Shown here: positions 1 through 7,755 of the stretch, in pieces
Layout of the letters: each line of letters starts with the position of its first letter
Position numbering within the stretch: position 1 is the first letter of the stretch
From: PWVB01 sp964530185
GTDB lineage: Bacteria > Chloroflexota > Anaerolineae > B4-G1 > SLSP01
Assembly: GCA_964530185.1 (NCBI GenBank)
Contig: CAZHBB010000081.1
Coordinates: forward strand, 1-13,369
Length of the DNA: 13,369 nt
Direction: 5' to 3'
Notes under the pieces: model-generated
Told to the model about the DNA's origin: nothing
Database searches by the model: none
What the model saw: only the letters and a program-made list of their open reading frames with translations
Translations under genes and position numbers: made by a program

Positions 1-1
1 G

Positions 2-2783
2 TCACCCTGATGGCGGCTCCGCGGACTCGAGGGGAAGCCACACGGTAAAGGCCGAGCCCTCTCCCTCGCGGCTTTCCACAGTGATGTGTCCCCCGTGCAT
101 CTCGATCAACTCCCTGGCGATAGAGAGGCCCAGGCCAGTCCCCGAGACCTGATCACGCTGTGGCTTCTCCCCCCGGTAGAAGCGCTCGAAGATGTGTGGA
201 AGTTCGTCTTCCGGGATCCCGATCCCTGTGTCCCGGACGGCTACGGTGGCCCAGGGGCGCCCCTCAGCTCGAGCGCGGTCGGTGCCGACAGTCACGTGCC
301 CCCCTCGGGGTGTGTAGTGCAGGGCGTTGACCAGCAGGTTGTCGATCACCTGACGCAGCCGCTGTATGTCGATATTGACCTGTGGAGAGGGCTCACAGGG
401 TTTGAACTGCAGGGATAGCCCATGCTGGAAGGCCATCGGCTGCTGCGCAGCTACGGCCTCGGCCACCACGTTGTTGAGGGCCACCACCTGGAGTGAGAGA
501 TCCAGACGTCCGGCATCGATGCGCGACAGTTGCAGGATGCTCTCGATGAGCCGGGCCTGGTGTTGGGCCTCTTGCTCCAGAGCGTCCAGGTAGGCCTGGG
601 CCTTCTCCTGCTGCCCAGTACGTAGGAGGTGCGCATAGAGCAATATGCTGGTGGCCGGGGTGCGCAGCTCATGGGAGACGTTGGAGATGAACTTCGTCTT
701 CATCCGGTCCAGCGCACGGAGATGGGTGATGTCATGGATGGCGACGACGGCATTGCCATTCTCCTGGCACGCCGGCGATGCGATGGGGGCAGCCACCAGT
801 TCCAGATCCAATCCACTGAGCTCTATCATGATGTTGGAGCGCTCGTCCGCATGGTGCCGTACGCACTTCGCAATCGCCTGGCGGAGGGTCGCGGCATCCT
901 CCAGGTTCAGGTCGTGCTGCAACCATCGCTCCGCGACTCTGTTGGTGCGCGTGATCGTCCCCTGGGCATCGGTCACCACAATACCGTCGCCGGTGTTGTC
1001 CAGGATGGCCTCCAGGCGGGCCCGTTCGGCCTCCAGCTCGGCTGTCCTGGCCGCCACCCGCGCCTCCAGTTCCTCAGCATACCGCTCCAACTCACGGTAG
1101 AGGCGCGCATTTTCCAGCGCGGTGGCCACATGATCGGCGAATGTCTGGAGCCGATGGGCGTCCTGCAGGCTGAACTGCCCCACGCGCTGTCCGTTGACGT
1201 TCAGGAACCCCACGGTCTTCCCGCGAATGCGGATGGGAGCCCCCACGTAAGCGCGTTGCCAATCCCGACCGGGAAGTGTCACCCATCTGGGATCGCTTGC
1301 CGTGTCTGGGATGCAGATGGCCGTGCCGCGCTGGATCATCTCCCGCAGGGTGGGGAAAAGATCTATAGGTGTAGCCTTTTCTCCCACTGCGATCGGCTCT
1401 GATAGGACTTTCTCATAGCCCAAGGCGCGCACGATCCGTGCCTGGGTGCCCTCTACCAGCATGATGTTGAACGTGTCCCCGTGAACCACGCGCTGGACCT
1501 GGTCCAGGATCAGATCCAGCACCTGGTCCAGATCGAGCGTGCTGCCTACGACGGCAGCGGCCTGGGCCAGCGCCTCAGCCAGACCCCGCTGTTCGCGTTC
1601 GGCCTGGTAGAGGCGGGCGTTCTCCAGCGCGATGGCTGCCTGCGCTGCGAAGGCCTCGGCCAGCCGGGCATGTCCATCGGTGTAGAACCCTGGTTCGCGT
1701 TTGTCGAGTGCGATCATGCCGATCAGGCGATCGCCCACAATCATGGGTACCCCCAACCAGGCGCGGATGCGGGCCTCAGCGTGGGGCCGTCGGCTGAATT
1801 CCTGGTAGTGTTGTGGCGCATCATCCACGATGAAGGGCTGTCGGGTCCTTACCACCTGGCGATTGGGGTTGTCAGACCTCGTTACGTCGAAACTCACGCC
1901 GATCAATGCCTCCAGGTTGGGGAAACCACGTCCTCCAATGATACGCAGGTGGGTACCCTCGAGGCGTTGTACCGAGGCGCTGTCGTAGGGCACGACTCTC
2001 TCCAACTCGGCCAGGATGCGCTCGATCGCCTCATCCGGGTGACGCACGACGGCGAGGGCCAGGGCCGCCTGCCGCAGGGTCTCCTCAGCCAGAGCGCGTT
2101 CCCTGGTCTCCTGGTAGAACTGGGCGTTGATCAGGGCTGTGGCGATCATGGCTGCTGCGGACTCGACGAGCTGGCGATGGGCTTCGTTGAAGGCGTTCGG
2201 CTGGTCGCTGGTGAGCAGCAACACGCCCACTGTCCGATCCTGGCTCAGGAGGGGGACACCTAAGGCCGAGCGTGCCCAGTCATCCAGGCCGGGGTAGGGG
2301 TGCCAGCGTGGATCACGTGAGGTGTCGGGGATGATGGCGGTGCTGCGCTGGGTGGCCACCCAGGTGATCAGCGCTTCGCCACTGCGCTGCGCGTCCAGAT
2401 CGCGGCGCAGGGCTGCGATAGCCTGTGGATCGTGTCCGACAGAGGCCTCCAGGTGGAGGCCGTATGGTTCGTCCGTGCGCGCGGTGAACAGGAGCCCGCC
2501 GCGGGCTCCCACTGCCTGGCACAGGGCCTCGAGGGCCTGGCGGGCGATGGTTGCGATGTCCAGGCTGCCGGCAAGGCGCTGACCGAATTGATGTAAGAGG
2601 GCCAATTGCTCTCTGTCGTGGTCAAGTTGTGCGAAGAGATGGGCGTTGTGTAGGGCAACGGCCACTTGGGCTGCGAAGAGGCGTACCAACTCCACATCCG
2701 TGGCTGTAAAGATCCCAGGTCGGTCAGCCGTCACGGTGAGGACGCCCAGGAATGTGTCGCCCCAGCGTATCGGCACCCCCGTG
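2..2783 (-). CDS. Multi-GAF sensor histidine kinase, C-terminal part (gene continues into the N gap)
   Basis: Autophosphorylating signal-transduction kinase, C-terminal portion. In reading order I see the second half of a GAF domain (2627-2783), three full GAF domains (about 2111-2605, 1607-2068 and 1097-1561), a coiled-coil linker rich in Glu/Arg/Ala, a PAS domain (about 707-1021), HisKA (about 506-709) and HATPase_c (about 26-364). The H-box reads SNVSHELRTP, with the phospho-acceptor His at 671-673. The N-box reads DNLLVNALHYTP, with Asn at 326-328. The G boxes are DTGIGIP (near 218-232) and GTGLGLS (125-142). No receiver domain follows; the stop is TGA at 2-4. The apparent GTG start at 2774-2776 is not real: the frame stays open upstream (TGVPIRWGDTF), which is the middle of a GAF domain. 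It is therefore the same gene as the 2884-4754 part. Its partner response regulator is not in view and may lie beyond position 1. The kinase call is very secure; the signals bound by the GAF domains are unknown. Confidence 0.93.
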
Positions 2784-2883
2784 NNNNNNNNNNNNNNNNN
2801 NNNNNNNNNNNNNNNNNNNNNNNNNNNNNNNNNNNNNNNNNNNNNNNNNNNNNNNNNNNNNNNNNNNNNNNNNNNNNNNNNNN
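2784..2883. other. Assembly gap of 100 N inside the sensor kinase gene
   Basis: Exactly 100 N, the usual placeholder for a gap of unknown length. On the minus strand the frame entering the gap ends ...LILDRA plus a GTN valine codon, and the frame leaving it begins TGVPIRWGDTF. These are the start and middle of one GAF domain. The intact GAF domains of the same protein have about 81-85 residues between the equivalent points, so the true gap is probably about 240-260 bp. It must be a multiple of 3 for the frames to join. As drawn (100 is not a multiple of 3) the gap creates a false frame break. Confidence 0.9.
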
Positions 2884-4754
2884 ACGGCGCGATCGAGGAT
2901 CAAGGGAAGCAGGCGGTCCAGGTCCAGTTGGGAGGCGATCTCCAGGCCGGTCTCGCGCAGGGCCTCGAGGTTGCGGGCGTGACGTCTCAGGGCTTCTTGA
3001 GTCTGGCGATGGGCTGCGGCCTGGCCGATGATGCTGGCAGCAACCCGGACGAAGTCCCGGGCTTCGGCACCAAAGCTCTTTGGCACCACGTTGTAGACAC
3101 CCAACAGACCCCAGGGTTGGTCCGGTTCGCCAATGACGGCGCTGATGCCGCTGTGGATGCCGTGCTCCATCAGGAGATGAGGGGGACGGAAGCGGGCCTC
3201 GGTCCGGAGGTCCTCCACCACCACCGGCTCTTGCTGCTGGAGCGTGCGCACAAAGAGCGTGGCCTCGGTGGCATCGAGGGGGACGACGGCGGGTGCATCC
3301 TCCTTCCACCCTACGCCGGCGACACCCCGTACCAGGTCCTTGCGCTCCTCGTAGCGCAGGATATGGCAGTGGGTGGCCCCCAAAGCCCTGGCGATGAGCG
3401 CCACAGCCTCCTGGAGGAACGCCGCGAAGTCCCGTTGACCCAGCCCCTGCAGGCTCAGGCTGGCCAGGGCGGCCTGGGCTTCGAGTGTCCTCTGAAGCTG
3501 AATCTGCGGCGTCACATCCTCCAGGGTCCCATCGTAGCGGATGATCCGTTCTCCTTCGTCGGTGACGGCCAGGGCGTGCTCGCGGGCCCAGATGCGGGTG
3601 CCGTCGTGGCGGCGTAGCTGGATGATGAGATCCTGCCCCTCTTCGCTTCGCTCGATGGTCCGCAGGGTCTCTGCGCGAGCCGCCGGGTCCGCGTACAGCG
3701 CCTCCATGGGTGTTTGCAGCAGACTCTCGCGGTCCGGATAGCCCAACATCGCCACCAGGGCGGGGTTGGCGTCGAGGAGCTGGCCATCGGGTGTGGAACG
3801 GTAGAGCCCAATGGGGACATTCTCAAAGAGCTCGCGGTAACGTCGCTCACTTGCCCTCAGTTCGGCCGTGCGGGCGCGGAGCTGGGTTCTGAACAAGAAG
3901 CTGCCGCCCACGCCCAGGATCGCGAACGCGGAGAGGGCCAGAACAGCTCGTGTCACCCACGGTGGTATCCGCTCCAGGAGGGGAGGTCTCTCGACTGCGC
4001 CGGCAAACCAGCGGTCCAGCGATTGGTGGTAGCATGAACCGGGCTCAGCTTTCATCTCCTGCAGGTGCTGGTCCAATGCCCTTAACAATGCCTCGTTTTG
4101 CCCCTTGAGGGCGGCAAAGCGCAGCGACACGGGGCAGCAGAGGATGGGAGTACGGACGACGTCATAGTTGCCGGCATGCCGCAACCCGTACAGTCGGCTG
4201 ACCATGCCGGCATCGGCCTGACCTCTCTCTACGGCATCCAGCACCAGGGCGTAGTTGTTCAGCTCCAGGAAGTGACAGGGGACGTCCAGCGATTGGAGCA
4301 ACGTCTGCAGGCCGGCATAGTAGATGTCCTCCCGCACCACCGCCACGGTCCTGTCGCGCAGGTCTAACAACGACTGAATGTCGTTGCTTCTGGCATAGAC
4401 GTGTCCCCAGTTGGAGAGGACGGTCTCCTGATTGAAGTCGAAGCGCTGCGCCCGCGCGTCGGAGTAAGCGATGTCCGTCATGAGGTCGAACTCACCCTCC
4501 TCCAGGAGGGCAAGGCAGTCGGGGAAGTCACAGTCCACAAACTGAAGGTCCCAACCCTCTGCCGCGGCTACTGCCTCCAGGATGTCAACGTAGAAACCGG
4601 CCGGGCGCCCGTCGGCGTCGCGGAAGACCAGGGGCTCGTTCTGGTAGATGCCCACTCGCACCGGTTGGGGTGGCGCCTGAGCAGACACGCGGGACGCCGC
4701 AGCAAGAATCAGCAGCGCGAACAGCATGGATCCCAGAGCATGCTTCCCGGTCAC
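2884..4754 (-). CDS. Multi-GAF sensor histidine kinase, N-terminal part with extracellular solute-binding domain
   Basis: Sensor half of the kinase at 2-2783. From the GTG at 4752-4754 it begins with a signal peptide (4677-4754: short Lys/His region, hydrophobic MLFALLILAAAS, cleavage near VSA/QA). Next comes a periplasmic-binding-like domain of the bacterial family 3 type (about 4002-4664; VRVGIYQNEPLVF..., GFYVDILEAVA, GEFDLMTDIAYSDAR), then one membrane helix (3891-3962), a short coiled coil, a PAS domain (about 3492-3839), GAF1 (about 3012-3479) and the first residues of GAF2 before the gap. This is the layout of EvgS/BvgS-like kinases, in which a solute or a binding protein is sensed outside the membrane. 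I chose GTG 4754 because a GGTGG ribosome site lies 7 nt upstream and the signal peptide then starts cleanly. The ATG at 4827-4829 would add 25 residues that look non-coding. The open frame reaches 4871, but that start would overlap the probable -35 element. The ligand is unknown; residues resemble amino-acid-type binding domains only in a general way. Confidence 0.9.
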
Positions 4755-4761
4755 GATATTT

Positions 4762-4766
4762 CCACC
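4762..4766 (-). promoter_or_regulatory. Ribosome binding site of the sensor kinase (GGTGG)
   Basis: On the minus strand GGGGGTGGAAATATC precedes GTG 4754, with GGTGG 7 nt from the start. It decides for the GTG start over the ATG at 4829, which has no purine-rich site at a useful distance. Confidence 0.5.
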
Positions 4767-4822
4767 CCCGATACGATCTTCTCCGGGCTGCCTCGCGTCC
4801 TGCAGGGAGGGACTGCCCTCGT

Positions 4823-4850
4823 TTCTCATGCCGACCGGAGATGTTATACT
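4823..4850 (+). promoter_or_regulatory. Probable extended -10 promoter of the transporter/sulfatase operon
   Basis: TGTTATACT (4842-4850) is an extended -10 element (TGn followed by TATACT, 5/6). A weak -35, TTCTCA (4823-4828, 4/6), sits 16 bp upstream. The predicted start of transcription, about 4856-4858, is only a few bases before ATG 4861, so the first message would be leaderless or nearly so. The element overlaps the divergent kinase -10, so binding of RNA polymerase in one direction should hinder the other. Confidence 0.45.
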
Positions 4851-4871
4851 GTGATTCACTATGTCCGGCAA
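4843..4871 (-). promoter_or_regulatory. Probable housekeeping-sigma promoter of the sensor kinase
   Basis: On the minus strand TTGCCG (4866-4871, 4/6 match to TTGACA) and TATAAC (4843-4848, 5/6 match to TATAAT) are separated by exactly 17 bp. Transcription would start near 4836, giving a leader of about 80 nt before GTG 4754. The -35 lies inside the first codons of the divergent transporter gene, and the -10 overlaps that gene's own -10. Found by eye; not tested against a position-weight model or against the consensus of the host phylum. Confidence 0.5.
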
Positions 4872-6246
4872 GGGAACGTCATGGCGCTCGATGACGGATG
4901 CAGTGAGGAGCTGCTTTGCACCAGGCGCGGGCGTGTGGAGGCGTCTGCGCCGCTGGTGGCACAGCGTGGATCCCTACCTGGTGCATGGGGTGCCTCAGGC
5001 CTACCGCAAGGGAATGGTCCTCTTCTGGTGGTATGGGGTGTTTATCTCCATGGCTTCGGCGTTTGTAGACCCCTATGTGACGTTGTACGCGCTGGCCATG
5101 GGCGCCACCCGCCTGCAGGTCGGATCGCTTGCGTCGGCGGCCAGCTTCTTTGGCATGTTGATGCCGATCCCTGGTGCGCGCTGGGCGGCGTGGCTGGGCC
5201 GCCGCAAGCCGGTGGTGCTCATCTCCTTTGGACTGCGCTTTGTGGCGCTGCTGGTGGCCCTCCTCGCTCCGCTGCTGACGTCAGGTCAGTGGCTGGTGTT
5301 GCTGATTATGGCGGCCTTCGCGGCGCGGGCGGCTTTTTTACATCTGGGGGCTTCCCCCTGGACCTCGATGGCAGGGGATCTGGTGCCCCAGGAGCGTCGT
5401 GGGCGCTACTTCGCGGCTCGCAAAACCGTCATGGCGCTGGCGTCGCTGATCTGTGTGCCGCTAGCGGGGCAGCTCATCGGACTCTTTCCCGATCCCGTGG
5501 GCTATCAGGTTGCGTTCGCGTTGGCTGTCCTGTGGGGCGCCGTGGCGCTCTACCTGTTCGGTCGGGTACCCGAGCGTGGCGTCAGTGAGCCCCGACGACG
5601 AGCGAAACACAGGGGTGAGGGGGAAGGAGTGTCCCTGTGGCAGGTGTTGCGTGGGAATGACCTCTTCTGGCGCTTTGTCCTCATCAGTATGGGTTTCAAC
5701 TTCTTCTGGCAGCTCGGTGGTCCCTACTTCGGGGTGTACCAGGTGGAAGTGTTGGGAGCGACGGCCGGCGTGGTGGGGTGGCTGAGCATGGTCTCGGCCG
5801 CGATGCGCATGATCGGCCAACAGGTCTGGGGACGGGCGGTGGACCGGCGGGGAGCGCGCTGGGCGCTGACGCTCTGCCAGCTCTTGATCCCATTCCTACC
5901 CTTCATCTGGTTGCCCCTGCGGGCGCCCTGGCAACTGGTCTTTGTGGTGGTGCCCAGTGGTTTTCTGTGGGCGGGGCGTGAGATCGCGAACTTCAACCTG
6001 TTGTTGGAGCTGGCCGGTGAGGAGCGTCGGACGGACGTGATCGCCAGCTACAATACCTTGATCGCTGTGGCGAACATCCTGGGCCCGCTGGTTGGAGGGC
6101 AGGTGATCCGCCTGTGGGGCTATTCGGCTGATTTCGTGCTCTCCGGTTTGGGGCGGATGGTGGCCGCACTGCTGTTCTTGGGACTCTTGCGTCCCTTCCG
6201 TGGCCGAGTTTGGGCCCTGCTGGCCCCAGATCGACGCGGCAGTTGA
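4861..6246 (+). CDS. MFS transporter, 12 membrane helices
   Basis: Major facilitator superfamily permease of 461 residues in the cytoplasmic membrane; family members move small solutes by uniport, symport or antiport. I see 12 hydrophobic segments in two groups of six: about residues 54-80, 87-111, 117-140, 144-171, 188-210, 214-234, then 269-293, 302-324, 333-352, 356-385, 391-419 and 421-446. A charged cytoplasmic loop (about 236-256, rich in Arg/Lys/Glu) lies between the halves. DLVPQERRGRYFAAR (173-187), between helices 4 and 5, is a loop motif of a widespread but poorly characterised MFS group. The first 50 residues are basic and not membrane-spanning, so the start could be further in: ATG 4891 is in frame. 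ATG 4881 has the better AGGGA site but is out of frame and is probably not used. First gene of the operon; the substrate is likely the compound handled by the esterase and sulfatases downstream (inference from position). It could equally be an exporter. Confidence 0.9.
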   Translation: MSGKGTSWRSMTDAVRSCFAPGAGVWRRLRRWWHSVDPYLVHGVPQAYRKGMVLFWWYGVFISMASAFVDPYVTLYALAMGATRLQVGSLASAASFFGMLMPIPGARWAAWLGRRKPVVLISFGLRFVALLVALLAPLLTSGQWLVLLIMAAFAARAAFLHLGASPWTSMAGDLVPQERRGRYFAARKTVMALASLICVPLAGQLIGLFPDPVGYQVAFALAVLWGAVALYLFGRVPERGVSEPRRRAKHRGEGEGVSLWQVLRGNDLFWRFVLISMGFNFFWQLGGPYFGVYQVEVLGATAGVVGWLSMVSAAMRMIGQQVWGRAVDRRGARWALTLCQLLIPFLPFIWLPLRAPWQLVFVVVPSGFLWAGREIANFNLLLELAGEERRTDVIASYNTLIAVANILGPLVGGQVIRLWGYSADFVLSGLGRMVAALLFLGLLRPFRGRVWALLAPDRRGS

Positions 6247-6292
6247 CGATTCGGTTCGTCTCTCTACCATACAGACGAGGGCTGGGTTCGGT

Positions 6293-6299
6293 GAAGGAG
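6293..6299 (+). promoter_or_regulatory. Ribosome binding site of the HD-domain gene (GAAGGAG)
   Basis: GAAGGAG ends 5 nt before ATG 6305. It fixes the start there, although the frame is open back to 6200 inside the transporter gene. Confidence 0.75.
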
Positions 6300-6304
6300 T
6301 TTCG

Positions 6305-7684
6305 ATGTGGACTGAGGTACAGGGGCTTGAGGAGAAAGTCATCGAGAGGACGGTGACGTTGTTGACCTCCGCCTTTCGCACGCTGCGACGCGAGGTGCCC
6401 GCCGAGCGGATCCGGTCATTGGGGGAGCTGGTGTGTCAGGCGATGTCCACTGGCGGCCGCTACTTCCACACATTGGAGCACGTCTTCGACCTGGCCAACC
6501 CCTCGGACCCCCTGCAGACGCTGGCCGCGCTCTTCCATGATGTCGTGTATTGCCAGGTGGATCGGGGCTTCACGTTGCCCGTCGCCGTCATCCTGGATCC
6601 CTATGTCGTGCGGGGGGACGGTTCTCTGGTCCTGACCTCTCGGCCTCGCTATCATGATCTGCCCTGGAGGCTGATGTTGGGCCTCTTTGGCCTGCAGGCC
6701 GGCCAACGGCTGATGCCGGAGTCTGGCCAGAATGAGTTCCTGAGCGCCTTGCTGATGGCCCGGGTGCTCTCCGACCTTCTCACGCTCCAGGAGTTGGTGG
6801 GGGTGGGGACCTGCGTCGAGGCCACGATCCCGTTTCGGGGGCCTGACGAGAACGGTGAGACGGTGCCTGAGGCGTTGGCGCGCCGGGTGCGCCAACTGAA
6901 CATCCGTCATGGGCTGGGCCTCTCCGAGGCTGAGGTTCAGCGCATGATCAAGCGGGCGGTGGCCTTCGCCAATCAGGATGTGGCGAACTTCGCCGAGTCA
7001 GACCCCGGTCGCTTTCTCGACAACACGTGGAAGCTCTTGCCGGAGACGAACCCCGCCCTGCGGCTGAGGGAGGCGTACTCTATCGTCAGCTATCGTCGTG
7101 CGCTGCAGGGCATGGCGGCTTTCCTGGCGCAGCTCGATCCCACAACGATTTTCCATCAGTATCGGGGCGAACCCCCACCGACCAAGTACGCTCAATTGGT
7201 GGCACAGGCAACCCGCAATGTACAGATCGGACGGGAGTACCTGAATCTGAAGCTGGTGGCGATCGCGCTGCTGGAAGCGCTGGCGCTGGTCAGCGGCGGG
7301 GATACTCCAATCTCATTGTTGGTCGGTGGGCTGGACGAGGACGGTGGTCCCCAGCTTGAGGAATTGCTCCCTCCGGTCGAGGCGGCGGCTGGCGTCGATG
7401 AGACATCGGCCCTCTACAAGCTGCTGGCGTTGGGCCGTGCCAGCGAGACCGATTTCGATCTGCGTCATTCCCCTCTGGCGCTCTTCATCTTCAGGGCGTT
7501 GGGCCCGGAGGGGGCATGGGCCCTGCTCGAGTCCGCGTATGCCATGTTTGCCGGTGATCTAAGCCCGTCGGCGTTCCTGGCGCAGGTGCCGGCTGAGGTC
7601 TTAGCACCTGTGGCCGCCGGATGCGCCAGGCTGGCGCCCACACGGCGAGCGTCGCTCCAGGCCTACGCGACCCGTCGCTCCTGA
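6305..7684 (+). CDS. HD-superfamily metal-dependent phosphohydrolase-like protein
   Basis: A 459-residue soluble protein without signal peptide or membrane helix. Its N-terminal third carries an HD-type metal site: GRYFHTLEHVF (His55, His59), AALFHDVVY (His78-Asp79) and a candidate last ligand in FANQDVANF (Asp225). This H...HD...D order and the YFHTLEHV signature resemble the predicted phosphohydrolases of the COG4339 type, which are only about 200 residues long. The rest, about residues 240-459, is helical-looking (YRRALQGMAAFL, LKLVAIALLEALALV) and I do not recognise it. The start is ATG 6305; the 35 residues that could precede it overlap the transporter gene and look like out-of-frame transporter. 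It lies 58 bp after the MFS gene and 71 bp before the first sulfatase, so probably co-transcribed. HD enzymes usually hydrolyse phosphate monoesters or nucleotides; a role with sulfatases is not known to me. It may act on a phosphorylated intermediate or make or break a nucleotide signal. Confidence 0.7.
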   Translation: MWTEVQGLEEKVIERTVTLLTSAFRTLRREVPAERIRSLGELVCQAMSTGGRYFHTLEHVFDLANPSDPLQTLAALFHDVVYCQVDRGFTLPVAVILDPYVVRGDGSLVLTSRPRYHDLPWRLMLGLFGLQAGQRLMPESGQNEFLSALLMARVLSDLLTLQELVGVGTCVEATIPFRGPDENGETVPEALARRVRQLNIRHGLGLSEAEVQRMIKRAVAFANQDVANFAESDPGRFLDNTWKLLPETNPALRLREAYSIVSYRRALQGMAAFLAQLDPTTIFHQYRGEPPPTKYAQLVAQATRNVQIGREYLNLKLVAIALLEALALVSGGDTPISLLVGGLDEDGGPQLEELLPPVEAAAGVDETSALYKLLALGRASETDFDLRHSPLALFIFRALGPEGAWALLESAYAMFAGDLSPSAFLAQVPAEVLAPVAAGCARLAPTRRASLQAYATRRS

Positions 7685-7743
7685 GAGACGTGCCCGTTCA
7701 CGACGGGGACTTGACCCTTGGAGGTGCGATTTGGCTGGACCTG

Positions 7744-7749
7744 AAGGAG
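7744..7749 (+). promoter_or_regulatory. Ribosome binding site of sulfatase 1 (AAGGAG)
   Basis: AAGGAG ends 6 nt before the GTG at 7756. It supports GTG as the start; the protein then begins directly with the first beta strand NVILILCD, as expected for a sulfatase without signal peptide. Confidence 0.75.
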
Positions 7750-7755
7750 TGAGGT

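Noticed and set aside
629..2263. Plus-strand open frames opposite the kinase (629-1402, 1481-2263)
   Set aside because: They lie wholly antisense to clear GAF, PAS and HisKA domains and show no recognisable motif; same GC-driven cause.
2774..2776. GTG as a gene start just left of the N gap
   Set aside because: It is an internal valine of a GAF domain (TGVPIRWGD); the frame stays open into the gap.
4401..5588. 395-codon plus-strand frame overlapping the kinase start and the transporter
   Set aside because: It is the +1 shadow of the transporter: Gly/Arg-rich, no membrane pattern, whereas the 4861-6246 frame shows 12 regular helices. The AGGGA site before ATG 4881 would fit it, but the protein content does not.
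6256..6278. Inverted repeat TCGTCT/AGACGA between transporter and HD gene
   Set aside because: Six-bp stem with an 11-nt loop and no T-run; not distinguishable from chance.
6200..6304. Upstream extension of the HD gene overlapping the transporter end
   Set aside because: The first 35 codons are out-of-frame transporter sequence; a good ribosome site directly precedes ATG 6305.
7689..7708. Hairpin-forming bases after the HD gene (CCCGT-TCACG-ACGGG, and the alternative CGTG/CACG pairing)
   Set aside because: Stems of only 4-5 bp and no T-run follow, so not a convincing terminator; at most a weak structure inside the operon.
7711..7739. TTGACC as a -35 for an internal promoter before sulfatase 1
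   Set aside because: No -10-like hexamer at 15-19 bp spacing; the downstream bases are GC-rich.
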